Assembly (NCBI RefSeq): GCF_030123405.1
Contig: NZ_CP126110.1
Location: 5,332,001-5,396,000, forward strand
DNA from: Neobacillus sp. WH10
GTDB taxonomy: Bacteria; Bacillota; Bacilli; Bacillales; Cytobacillaceae
DNA: 64,000 nucleotides
Reading direction: 5' to 3'
A program made the translations under genes and the position numbers. Below, piece after piece: positions 26,453 to 34,726 of the stretch (positions within the stretch are counted from its first letter, which is position 1; each line of letters opens with the position of its first letter). The notes beneath the pieces were generated by a model. The model saw only the letters and a list, made by a program, of their open reading frames with translations, made no database searches and had not been told where the DNA came from.

Positions 26453-26973
26453 CGGCCTTCTCCTGCCTCTTGAATATATTCGTTAATGAGTTTTTCTTGA
26501 TCCGCTGCACTCAATTCCTTCTCAATTACTTTAGAGGCAATTAAGACGGAAAGGTGGGCAACCTGTTCACGAATAGCGGCAACCGCTTTTTCTTTTTGCT
26601 GCTCGATTTCAAGCTTGGCTGATTCTTTAATACGCTCAGCTTCGCCGCGTGCTGCAGCAATGATTTCCTCGCGCTGCAAGTCACCTTGCTTTTTCGCTGA
26701 TTCGATCAAGCCTTGAGCATCAGTACGTGCTTCTTTTAAAAGAGCACGTTGTTCTTCTAATAGTTTTTTCGCTTCTTGACGGCTGTTTTCTGCAGCGTTA
26801 ATTTCATTTGCTACATGTGCTTCACGTTCTTTCATAATGCCCATTAACGGACCCCATGCGAACTTTTTCAGCAATAACATCAAGACGATAAACATAACTA
26901 ATTGAAATAGAATATCACCAGTATTAATACCGGTATGTTCTGCTGTACCTAATACAAGACTGCTTGTTAACAC
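26449..26973 (-). CDS. atpF: ATP synthase Fo b subunit
   Basis: Peripheral-stalk subunit: one membrane helix (ILFQLVMFIVLMLLLKKFAWGPL, residues about 21-43) followed by a long charged coiled coil to residue 174. It starts with GTG, preceded by GGGAGTG. A 268-bp gap separates it from atpE; that gap carries two dispersed repeats and a strong hairpin. Confidence 0.95.
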   Translation of the reverse strand: MLTSSLVLGTAEHTGINTGDILFQLVMFIVLMLLLKKFAWGPLMGIMKEREAHVANEINAAENSRQEAKKLLEEQRALLKEARTDAQGLIESAKKQGDLQREEIIAAARGEAERIKESAKLEIEQQKEKAVAAIREQVAHLSVLIASKVIEKELSAADQEKLINEYIQEAGEGR

Positions 26974-27080
26974 CTCGGGTTCACTCCCTTCAAGAGTCGT
27001 TCAAAACAAATATATCAATCAAATAATTTTCAAAATCATGTTTTTTCCAAAGTGAATCGTTCATCTGCAGGTAGAAGAAT

Positions 27081-27141
27081 AGTGCTTGACACCCTTATTA
27101 CCATTTCCCTGATGAAGACATGTAAAATGGTGCCTGACACC
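27081..27141. repeat. Two dispersed repeats, 48 bp apart, between atpF and atpE
   Basis: A variant core (AGTGCTTGACACC at 27081-27093) and an exact copy (27129-27141) start 48 bp apart. The 48-bp unit also repeats CCATTKCCCTGATGAA after each core, so this is a true tandem duplication. Confidence 0.8.
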
Positions 27142-27182
27142 CTTTTCACCATTGCCCTGATGAATAAAGACATACATAAACG

Positions 27183-27218
27183 AATGGCGAAGGTTCTCAT
27201 GAAATGATCTTCGCCATT
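27183..27218 (-). other. Stable hairpin directly after atpE
   Basis: AATGGCGAAG (27183-27192) pairs perfectly with 27209-27218 across a 16-nt loop, 24 bp after the atpE stop. In the direction of transcription no T-run follows, so it is not a normal terminator for the operon. It could stabilise the atpE message or mark a processing site. Confidence 0.6.
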
Positions 27219-27241
27219 TTTTGAACGTCTATTGGTTAAAA

Positions 27242-27454
27242 TTATTTACCTTGAACCATGAACGCGATAACAACCGCGATGATAGGAATCGCCTCAACTA
27301 ACGCAACCCCGATGAACATTGTTGTTTGAAGCATACCACGAGCTTCAGGTTGACGAGCAATACCCTCAACTGTACGAGATACGATAAGACCGTTACCAAT
27401 ACCAGCACCTAGTGCCGCTAAACCAATTGCTATTGCTGCTGCTAAAGAACCCAT
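27242..27454 (-). CDS. atpE: ATP synthase Fo c subunit (proteolipid ring)
   Basis: Forms the rotating membrane ring. The 70-residue hairpin has helix 1 with AIAIGLAALGAGIGNGLI, the polar loop RQPE and the proton-binding Glu54 in FIGVALVEAIPII. The sequence around Glu54 lacks the sodium-type ligand set, so protons are the likely coupling ion. Confidence 0.97.
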   Translation of the reverse strand: MGSLAAAIAIGLAALGAGIGNGLIVSRTVEGIARQPEARGMLQTTMFIGVALVEAIPIIAVVIAFMVQGK

Positions 27455-27519
27455 TTGTAATTTTCCTCCTTAAAATGTATAAAAATTTTATTTTTTTGTT
27501 CATATAATGAACGATTATA

Positions 27520-28233
27520 TTAATGGTCGCTGCTCACTTTGTGAGACAAGTAAACCATTGTTAACATGGTGAAAATAAATGCCTGGATGGCACCGACAAA
27601 GACTGAGAATCCCTGCCATGCCAGCATCGGTACGATTGCGGCTAAATGTCCGCCCACACCGGTTGCTAGACTTCCTGCAAGCAAACCTAATAAAATTTCA
27701 CCCGCATAAATGTTTCCGTAAAGACGGAGACCAAGCGTCAGAGTATTAGCAAACTCCTCGATCACTTTAATTGGGAACATAAACCAGAACGGTTTAAAGA
27801 ATTCCTTCCCGTATGCAGACATACCTCTCATCTTTACCCCATAAAAATGTGATAAACCTACTACTAAAATGGCAAGTGTTAACGTTACAGCTGGATCGGC
27901 AGTTGGTGATTTCCACCAAAGTTTACCGTCGACCACGACTGAAAATGGTAGTCCGAGCATATTAGCTACAAAGACATACATCATGATCGTAATCCCAAGT
28001 ATATGGAATCGCCCGCCATCTTTCCAATCCATCGTGCTGTTAATAATATTCTTAACAAAATCCATGACCCATTCCATAAAATTTTGGATGCCTGTCGGCT
28101 TCATGGCAAGCTTGCGAGTAGATAGGACCGCAATTAAAAAGACAATGACAGAGGCAACAGTGATCATCAAAACGTTAGCCATGTTAAAGTACAGCCCTAG
28201 AAATTCAACTATTGGTGCTTCGTGTTCCAACAA
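27520..28233 (-). CDS. atpB: ATP synthase Fo a subunit
   Basis: Membrane stator subunit holding the two proton half-channels, 237 residues. The essential arginine is in TLGLRLYGNIYAGEILL. Hydrophobic segments match the usual five or six helices. It is followed after 65 bp by atpE. Confidence 0.96.
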   Translation of the reverse strand: MLEHEAPIVEFLGLYFNMANVLMITVASVIVFLIAVLSTRKLAMKPTGIQNFMEWVMDFVKNIINSTMDWKDGGRFHILGITIMMYVFVANMLGLPFSVVVDGKLWWKSPTADPAVTLTLAILVVGLSHFYGVKMRGMSAYGKEFFKPFWFMFPIKVIEEFANTLTLGLRLYGNIYAGEILLGLLAGSLATGVGGHLAAIVPMLAWQGFSVFVGAIQAFIFTMLTMVYLSHKVSSDH

Positions 28234-28267
28234 TATTCACCTCGCTTCCACATTTTTTAATGTATTT

Positions 28268-28630
28268 TTAATTCTTTCTATAAAAAAAATCTATTATAAT
28301 GACAATATAGGATGTCATTAACCCTATAACCACGCTAATAAGGTGAAAATGTTCCGGATACCTCATAGCAATTATCACGGCCAGTGCCGCCGTCGCAAAC
28401 CTCGAAAAAGATCCAAGCGACCGTACCTTTTTTCCTTGTGAAATCGATTCACCAAACTGATTCATTTTTCGAACCATTAACCACAGATTAAAGAGGCTCA
28501 AGCTCGTCCCTAAAACCAATCCCAGAAAGATAGATTTGTACGACGTGAACCCCCAGCCGAGTACATAAAAAGACAATAAAAAAAACATCCATCTTCGCTG
28601 TCTTGAAAACATAAATTGAAATTCCGGCAT
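28268..28630 (-). CDS. atpI: ATP synthase protein I
   Basis: Four-helix membrane protein (120 residues) encoded at the head of Bacillus atp operons. It is thought to help assemble the c-ring and may take part in magnesium or calcium handling. It precedes atpB by 34 bp. Sequence is weakly conserved; the call rests on size, hydrophobic profile and place. Confidence 0.9.
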   Translation of the reverse strand: MPEFQFMFSRQRRWMFFLLSFYVLGWGFTSYKSIFLGLVLGTSLSLFNLWLMVRKMNQFGESISQGKKVRSLGSFSRFATAALAVIIAMRYPEHFHLISVVIGLMTSYIVIIIDFFYRKN

Positions 28631-28636
28631 GGTTGG

Positions 28637-28855
28637 TTAATCTCCTGAAAAGAAATGGCGGATCGATACAAGCATGGAATAAATACCTGCCGTAAGCCCG
28701 ATGAACAATCCGATTATTAAGAAAATTGGTTCTGTGCCCCAATGATGGTCCAACCATCTTCCTGAAAAAATACCGATAAGAGTGGCTCCCACAAGCTGCG
28801 AGAGTATTGCGGACATTAGGGCCATTGCCTTAAATGAATTGCGGTCTTTTTGCAT
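28637..28855 (-). CDS. atpZ: AtpZ/AtpI-like small membrane protein, first gene of atp operon
   Basis: A 72-residue protein with two membrane helices: residues about 10-30 (MALMSAILSQLVGATLIGIFSGRWLD) and 42-64 (PIFLIIGLFIGLTAGIYSML). This fits the AtpZ/AtpQ-type proteins encoded before atpI in many Bacillaceae, proposed to aid divalent cation uptake for ATP synthase. It is 6 bp upstream of atpI. Confidence 0.8.
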   Translation of the reverse strand: MQKDRNSFKAMALMSAILSQLVGATLIGIFSGRWLDHHWGTEPIFLIIGLFIGLTAGIYSMLVSIRHFFSGD

Positions 28856-29204
28856 TCTATTCTCTCCTTATTTTTAAGAGAACCTGCAACGGACTTGAGG
28901 TATTTAGGGAAATTGATAGAGGTGTTTTTCACAGATAATTTTTTCTGAAAATAATGAAAACCCTACCATTTATACCCTTTGTTAGCATACAATAGGCACC
29001 ATTCAATGTCAATGAGTTTACGTGAATTAATCCACATGCAATTTCCTGAAATCTCATTGATTAAATATTTTAGTTTACACTATCATTGTATTGTAAATAA
29101 TGAACGTTTCGGGTCTGAATTGTGTCTATTTTATGAACATTTAAATAAAGAAATGTAAACGAGCCAATGCGGGGCGGCGGGGTGACCACTGACAGCCCCA
29201 CGCA
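28856..29204 (-). other. Leader and spacer upstream of the atp operon
   Basis: The 349-bp gap holds the atp promoter near 29000 and roughly 125 bp of untranslated leader. No other gene or repeat is visible. Confidence 0.5.
28984..29012 (-). promoter_or_regulatory. SigA promoter of the atp operon
   Basis: TTGACA (29007-29012) and TATGCT (28984-28989) on the minus strand are separated by 17 bp. The predicted leader to atpZ is about 120 nt. Confidence 0.78.
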
Positions 29205-31466
29205 TTACTCTTTCTTTTTTTCAATCACAATCATTCTCTCGATAAAATCCTCTTTACCCGCTTTTTTCGCAAAAATCTTCACTAGATAAGAACCATCGGC
29301 TGGCAGCTGTTCAGCGGAGAGCGTTTGGCGGATTAATCCCTTTTTCACATTTGTCAGCGTATCTAAAAAGCCAACAAAACGGTAATCCTCTGGGTTAAAC
29401 AATGCAATCCCAAATTCCTCTGCCCCTCCAGGCAAATAAACCTCATACCGATACTCCCCAGGTCGATCCCCTTCTGCAAAATCAAACCCCATCACCCTTG
29501 GATATCCTGGCTCCTCGAGCACGTACAAATACGGTATCTGCATCGTCTTCGTTCCTGCCTGCAAACTTAAAAAGCCATCATGAATCTTTCCCTTAAACAC
29601 CTTTGGGTCCACCATTAACTCCACCGTGATCTCCTTGGATTGCTTCGGTGCCAAGGTAAACGATAGCGGAAACCGCCACGTGAGCCCATCCACCTGCTTC
29701 GGTATAGAAAATGAGTATCGCTGCACCATTTCACTCGTATTTTCAACATGCAAATCTGCTTTATGACTGCCACTCTCACCAGTAAACTTCCCAAACCGGA
29801 TACTGCTCGGTGACACGAGCGATGCAGCCTTGATCGCCTCATTCACTTGGATTCGGCCGGCGCCTTGCTCGAACGTACGGTAATAAGGGGATTCGACCTC
29901 GTCTCCGCTGGTTTTCATACTCCCTTCGCTAACTATACGTTTCTCCAATAATCCCCCAGTGTCCTCTTTCTGTTTTACCAACGGTTTCGCCGTATTCATC
30001 AACGCCGCCTTAATTTGTTCCGGCGTCCAATCCGGATGCGCCTGCTTGATTAACGCGCACGCCCCTGCCACATGCGGGGCCGCCATGCTCGTCCCCTGCA
30101 AGCTTAAGTAACCGCCCGGAATCGTCGAATTAATCGCTACACCCGGCGCCACAATATCCGGCTTAATTTCCCACGTCCCCGTCACCGGCCCCCGCGAGCT
30201 GAAATCCGCGAGCCTGTCCCGCTCTTCACTTACCAATACTCTTGCTGTCACCCGGCGATTTTTTAATTCTTTTTGCAAAATAACTCCGTCACTCTTCGCG
30301 AGTGAGCCGACAGGGATGGTCAGCTGAGTATCGAGGTTGCCCATGAAGCCGCCGCTCATATTATTGTAGATAAGCACAGCTTTAGCCCCCGCTTCAAGGG
30401 CATTGGCTGCTTTTTCCGAAAACGTCAATGTTCCTCGCTTAATAAGGGCAATTTTCCCTTGAACATGTTTGACATCACTTTTCCTGCCCAGTCCCCCATC
30501 AACGACTTCTAAGGTGCGGTCGATCTCCCATTGTCCAGAGCCTTCCATCGGCTGAAGACGAATTTTATCCTGCATTCCTTCTATTAATAAAGAAGGAATC
30601 TCCATCGTTGGTGTCGATGCGCCAACAGATATGGCTTTCGAGGCTGTCCCCGGCGAGCCGACCGTCCACACATTCGGTCCGGAGTTTCCGGAAGCCGCCA
30701 CCGCGACAATTCCTTTATCGACAGCGCGGTTAAGGGCGAGGCTGATCGGCAGGTCCGGCCCGTTGATATCGTTCCCGAGCGACAGATTAACAATATCAAC
30801 CTTATCTTTAATCGCTTGGTCAATTGCTGCGAGCACCTGCTCCGTTGTCCCGCCTCCACCTGGCCCAAGTGCGCGGTAGGCAACAATTTTCGCCTCTGGT
30901 GCAACGCCTTTAATTTTTCCATTGGCAGCAATGATGCCGGCAACATGAGTGCCATGAATGGTTGCTTTACCTTGGGCGAGGGTTTCCATTGGATCCCGGT
31001 CGTTGTCGACCAAGTCATGACCGCCGGCATAATTTCGCTTCAAATCCGGATGAGTGTAATCAACCCCGGTGTCGATGACCCCAACCGTCACCCCTTTTCC
31101 TGTCAGCCGTTCATTTTTTTGATCAAAATAACCGCGCACCTCTTCGCCGCCAATAATCTTAACACTCTCCTCGGTTTCCACCCTATACTGGGTGACCGGT
31201 GAGACGTTTAAGACACGTTTTTGCTCGGCAAGCTCAGCAATTGTCTGCGGGCTGCCTTGGATCGAAAATCCATCAATCGCCTCTTGGAAAACATGGCGAA
31301 GCTTCAAATCTTTATACGGCCGGATGAGCTGTTTGATTTCCTGTTCGGACTGCAGTTTTTCAAGGATGACAATCGCGATTGTCTCCTGATTGGGTTTAGG
31401 GATTGGAGGGTGGATAAGAGTTTTTGGAGTTTGCAGCGTGAGAAGGATGGCGAGCAGCAGTTTCAT
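29205..31466 (-). CDS. Subtilisin-like S8 serine protease with PA domain, secreted
   Basis: Predicted exported endopeptidase of about 753 residues, resembling B. subtilis Vpr and related cell-wall or minor extracellular proteases. The catalytic triad is visible as Asp in VIDTGVDYTHPDL, His in IHGTHVAGI and Ser in GTSMAAPHVAGA. An I9-type propeptide precedes the catalytic domain, and a PA domain is inserted between the His and Ser blocks (VQGKIALIKRGTLTFSEKA). The C-terminal 200 residues look like Fn3-type beta domains. The ATG at 31466, after AAGGGG, gives a signal peptide MKLLLAILLTLQTP; an upstream ATG at 31490 has no site. B. subtilis has no protease gene between atp and upp, so this is a lineage-specific insertion. 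Confidence 0.88.
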   Translation of the reverse strand: MKLLLAILLTLQTPKTLIHPPIPKPNQETIAIVILEKLQSEQEIKQLIRPYKDLKLRHVFQEAIDGFSIQGSPQTIAELAEQKRVLNVSPVTQYRVETEESVKIIGGEEVRGYFDQKNERLTGKGVTVGVIDTGVDYTHPDLKRNYAGGHDLVDNDRDPMETLAQGKATIHGTHVAGIIAANGKIKGVAPEAKIVAYRALGPGGGGTTEQVLAAIDQAIKDKVDIVNLSLGNDINGPDLPISLALNRAVDKGIVAVAASGNSGPNVWTVGSPGTASKAISVGASTPTMEIPSLLIEGMQDKIRLQPMEGSGQWEIDRTLEVVDGGLGRKSDVKHVQGKIALIKRGTLTFSEKAANALEAGAKAVLIYNNMSGGFMGNLDTQLTIPVGSLAKSDGVILQKELKNRRVTARVLVSEERDRLADFSSRGPVTGTWEIKPDIVAPGVAINSTIPGGYLSLQGTSMAAPHVAGACALIKQAHPDWTPEQIKAALMNTAKPLVKQKEDTGGLLEKRIVSEGSMKTSGDEVESPYYRTFEQGAGRIQVNEAIKAASLVSPSSIRFGKFTGESGSHKADLHVENTSEMVQRYSFSIPKQVDGLTWRFPLSFTLAPKQSKEITVELMVDPKVFKGKIHDGFLSLQAGTKTMQIPYLYVLEEPGYPRVMGFDFAEGDRPGEYRYEVYLPGGAEEFGIALFNPEDYRFVGFLDTLTNVKKGLIRQTLSAEQLPADGSYLVKIFAKKAGKEDFIERMIVIEKKKE

Positions 31467-31577
31467 ATAATGAATTTCCCCTTTTTTCATATCGTTTTCT
31501 TATTAAGGGAAAAATATGCAATCGGGCAGAATAAAGTGTTGGGGGTTCTTTGCTAATTTAACCTAGATTTTCGCAAT

Positions 31578-31610
31578 ACAAAAAAAGCCGAGCGGTTACA
31601 CTCGACTTTT
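31578..31610 (-). terminator. Intrinsic terminator of upp
   Basis: An 8-bp stem (31585-31592 with 31601-31608, one G-T pair) is followed on the minus strand by TTTTTTTGT. It lies about 10 bp after the upp stop. Confidence 0.8.
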
Positions 31611-31619
31611 TCCAAAAAC

Positions 31620-32249
31620 TTATTTTGTTCCAAACAACCGGTCGCCGGCATCGCCAAGGCCGGGCACGATGTAGCCGTGATCGTTCAGTTTTTCATCTAA
31701 GGCAGCGATGTAGATATCGACGTCCGGATGTTCTGCCTTTACAGCCTCAACGCCTTCAGGTGCGGCAATTAAGCACATAAATTTGATATGTTTGGCACCG
31801 CGCTTTTTCAAGGCATGGATCGCATCAATGGCAGAACCGCCTGTTGCCAGCATCGGATCGACGACAATGAAGTCGCGCTCTTCTACATCACTTGGAAGCT
31901 TCACATAGTATTCCACTGGCTTTAGTGTTTCCGGGTCACGGTATAATCCGACATGGCCTACCTTCGCAGCCGGAATTAATTTCAGCATTCCATCTACCAT
32001 GCCAATTCCAGCCCGTAAAATCGGAACCAACCCTAATTTTTTCCCAGACAGAACTTTTGACTTAGTCCTACATACCGGTGTTTCAATCTCGATATCTTCA
32101 AGCGGCATATCCCTTGTGATTTCAAACGCCATCAATGTTGCCACTTCGTCTACGAGCTCGCGAAACTCTTTCGTTCCTGTGTTTTTATCACGTATGTAAG
32201 TAAGCTTGTGTTGGATCAATGGATGGTCGAAGACGTATACCTTTGCCAC
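31620..32249 (-). CDS. upp: Uracil phosphoribosyltransferase
   Basis: Pyrimidine salvage enzyme that converts uracil and PRPP to UMP. The PRPP loop is DPMLATGGSAIDAI; the uracil-binding C-terminal GYIVPGLGDAGDRLFGTK is intact. Its length of 209 residues is typical. It starts with GTG (MAKVYVF) behind AAGGGGCG. In B. subtilis upp follows glyA directly; here a large fusion gene intervenes. Confidence 0.97.
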   Translation of the reverse strand: MAKVYVFDHPLIQHKLTYIRDKNTGTKEFRELVDEVATLMAFEITRDMPLEDIEIETPVCRTKSKVLSGKKLGLVPILRAGIGMVDGMLKLIPAAKVGHVGLYRDPETLKPVEYYVKLPSDVEERDFIVVDPMLATGGSAIDAIHALKKRGAKHIKFMCLIAAPEGVEAVKAEHPDVDIYIAALDEKLNDHGYIVPGLGDAGDRLFGTK

Positions 32250-32621
32250 AATAATCGCCCCTTTTATAAAATTTAATCATGCATTCGTCTCATTTTACAG
32301 AAAAAAAAGCCGATGAGCAACTTCTAACCTTCTCCAATAAAGAATCAAAAAAATCTGCTATATCGTGCTATGTCATGGCCGGGATTTATCATGATCGGAT
32401 TGGAGAATTAAGATTTTATTTACATTCGTATTTACCGTAATACTTTATAACGCTTACGTCAAAAATTTTAACAATTTTATCACAAAAAAAGCCTGCCGAC
32501 AAATATGCCGGCAAGCTGGTTAAAAAGTTTAAACGGTTATTAGGATAGGGAGTAAACGATTAAATGGTATTAATCATCCTTGTTAATCCTGCTCCTTAAC
32601 ACAATGGTAACGCTCTTCGAA
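32250..32621. other. Spacer between upp and the fusion gene
   Basis: The 372-bp AT-rich gap contains the terminator at 32483-32517 and must contain the upp promoter. I could not define a convincing promoter, and no gene is visible. Confidence 0.45.
32483..32517 (-). terminator. Intrinsic terminator of the HTH/nucleotidyltransferase/kinase gene
   Basis: GCCTGCCG and CGGCAAGC arms (32491-32498, 32509-32516) form a GC-rich stem followed on the minus strand by TTTTTTTGTG. Confidence 0.82.
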
Positions 32622-34505
32622 TTAAATTGTGCCAAGTTTCTCAAGCGCTTTATAATGTTTCTGGTATTCCTGTAAATTTTTTTGTGCACGGGTAAACCGA
32701 TTGAATGCGTAGGATCCAAAATCTTCTCCGCCTGCTTCCTTCATCAAAGCCCAAATAGTCCAAAGGAAATCAAGGAAAATCTTGTTCAATAACAGCTGCT
32801 GTTGGTTTTCTGCCGTCACCGATCCATTGAAATATTGAAGCAAGAATAGCTTTTCCTCTGCTGGCGACAATTCGGCTTCAATAATATAAGCTGCTACATC
32901 CCAAAGCGGGTCGTTCATGCCAGAAAATTCCCAGTCAACCAGGAACATCTTCTCTTCTCCGCTTTTCACGAAGTTTTCAGCAAGCGGGTCATTATGGCAG
33001 GGAACAAGCGGCACGTTTAACGATTTGTAATATTCCTCGAGCTCAAGAACTTGCTGCTTTACCTGGTCATGGCCTTCAAATACTTCTCCGTTTAACTCAG
33101 CTAAAATCGTTTCATATTCGGTAATTTTTTCAAAGACATCGAACCTGGCATTAAAGGTTTCACCGGATGAATGTAAGCGATTAAAAATTCCTGCTACCTG
33201 GATCAAGTTATCTTCTCTAGTACCTGTCCTCGGATTCAGTGTTTCAGCATCCGGGATGAACTTGACAATCTTCAAGCCTGTTTTTCCACTAAAATAAATG
33301 ACCTCTGGGTTTATTCCAAGTCGGCTGGTGATTTCCGAGTTGATTTTTTCATCGTAACGATTGATATATTGTTCCGTTCCTTTTCCAGGAATCCTTGCAG
33401 CGTACTCCTGACCGCCAATGGTCACCTTAAAGTTGCGGTTCGTCAGTCCTCCGAGTGCTTCAATAGACGTAACCTCATCAATCGTTATTTTCAAGGCAGA
33501 TGCGAGTCCCTGCTTTAATTCCCGTTCCTTAAAGTCAGCTTCTTTTCGCTGCAGCATCGGGTAGACCTTATCGACCACTTTAAAATGATGTTCATAGCTA
33601 TCAATTTCTGCCCAAACTAAATCGGGAATTTTATAATAACTAACATTGATTATCCTTGATACATCCAAGAGAATATACTCATAATTAACATAAGGATTTT
33701 TATTGGTCTTAAAACATCGCAGCATTTCCTTATAAATATTATAAGAAAATTTGGTGATACCCGTCATTTCTCCGTCAATTCGATTTAACTGATGAATGTC
33801 CTTGGATATCTTATAAAGGTAATTATTTTGAATTTCAATAAACGCTTCATCGCCTGAGCCGCTTTCTTTTGTCAAAAGAAGGCAATCTCGTTCTTCCCGG
33901 TCCAGCAATTCAGTGACAGCGCTTTCTTCTATCAAAATATCATCCTCTAAAAGAATAAAATCATCGGTTATATGTTGTGAGGCGGCGGCGAGGGAGGCCA
34001 TGCTGCCTGTCCAAAGATACTTTGGATTTTCCACAAAATGAATTGCCTTGTTTTCCTTTAAAGAATTTATTTCGTCAAATGCTTCTTTTTTGTAGCCTGT
34101 TACGATAATTATTTTTTCTATCCCATTATTCTCGAGGATACCAATTGTTCTTTCCAAAAGTGTGGTGTCCTTGATTGGCAGCAAACAGGCCGGCTTATCA
34201 AATTCTGTTTTCGCTCCTGCTGCTAAAATAACAGCCTGCTTAATTACTTTTCTTTTATTATTATGAAGAATAATCTTTGTTTCAAGAAGTTGGTCTAATT
34301 CATCTTTTAAGTATTCTCTGCCCTTTTCTGTTACTTCATAATGATAGGCTTTCCCATCTTTTTTTATGATGATCATTTTTTCATCAGCCAGTTGATTTAA
34401 CGTGTAATTTACCTTTCCCACTGAAAGATTACTTTTTACTGCTAACGATCTTTGGGAAATTTCAGAATCCTGCATCAATACTTCTAACAATTGAAAGCGA
34501 TTCAT
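32622..34505 (-). CDS. Three-domain fusion: winged HTH, sugar-nucleotidyltransferase-like (LicC type) and choline-kinase-like (LicA type)
   Basis: The 627-residue product joins three parts. Residues 1-75 form a winged helix (QRSLAVKSNLSVGKVNYTLNQLADEKMI). Residues about 86-320 look like an NTP-transferase (VIKQAVILAAGAKTEFDKPACLLPI, then the metal-site LLEDDILI). Residues about 335-610 form an aminoglycoside-phosphotransferase/choline-kinase fold with the catalytic HNDPLAEN and metal-binding DWEFSGMNDPLWD. LicA and LicC activate choline as phosphocholine and CDP-choline; the same fold pair can act on other amino-alcohols or phosphonates. The nucleotide-binding loop is shorter than usual. No choline transporter or transferase is adjacent. 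It interrupts the conserved upp-glyA pair, so gain by transfer is likely. The substrate is not determined. Confidence 0.8.
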   Translation of the reverse strand: MNRFQLLEVLMQDSEISQRSLAVKSNLSVGKVNYTLNQLADEKMIIIKKDGKAYHYEVTEKGREYLKDELDQLLETKIILHNNKRKVIKQAVILAAGAKTEFDKPACLLPIKDTTLLERTIGILENNGIEKIIIVTGYKKEAFDEINSLKENKAIHFVENPKYLWTGSMASLAAASQHITDDFILLEDDILIEESAVTELLDREERDCLLLTKESGSGDEAFIEIQNNYLYKISKDIHQLNRIDGEMTGITKFSYNIYKEMLRCFKTNKNPYVNYEYILLDVSRIINVSYYKIPDLVWAEIDSYEHHFKVVDKVYPMLQRKEADFKERELKQGLASALKITIDEVTSIEALGGLTNRNFKVTIGGQEYAARIPGKGTEQYINRYDEKINSEITSRLGINPEVIYFSGKTGLKIVKFIPDAETLNPRTGTREDNLIQVAGIFNRLHSSGETFNARFDVFEKITEYETILAELNGEVFEGHDQVKQQVLELEEYYKSLNVPLVPCHNDPLAENFVKSGEEKMFLVDWEFSGMNDPLWDVAAYIIEAELSPAEEKLFLLQYFNGSVTAENQQQLLLNKIFLDFLWTIWALMKEAGGEDFGSYAFNRFTRAQKNLQEYQKHYKALEKLGTI

Positions 34506-34684
34506 CTTTAGGCCGCAACTCCTTTTAGTTCAAACTTTGAACAATCGAATCGTACCATATACTTTGAACTCTGTATAGAAGAAATTGTTAAATTAGGGAA
34601 TTGCCACTTAAACGCATTATATCTTAGTGTTTTTTACTATGAATTAATCCACCCCAGAATATGATTGGATACGAATATTTTACT

Positions 34685-34720
34685 AAAAAAATCGACCCAT
34701 TTTTATTAAGGGTCGATTTT
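34685..34720 (-). terminator. Intrinsic terminator of glyA
   Basis: Perfect 11-bp stem AAAATCGACCC (34688-34698) with its complement at 34710-34720. It lies 6 bp after glyA, and the flanking A-run gives the T-tract on the minus strand. Confidence 0.88.
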
Positions 34721-34726
34721 CTAAAA

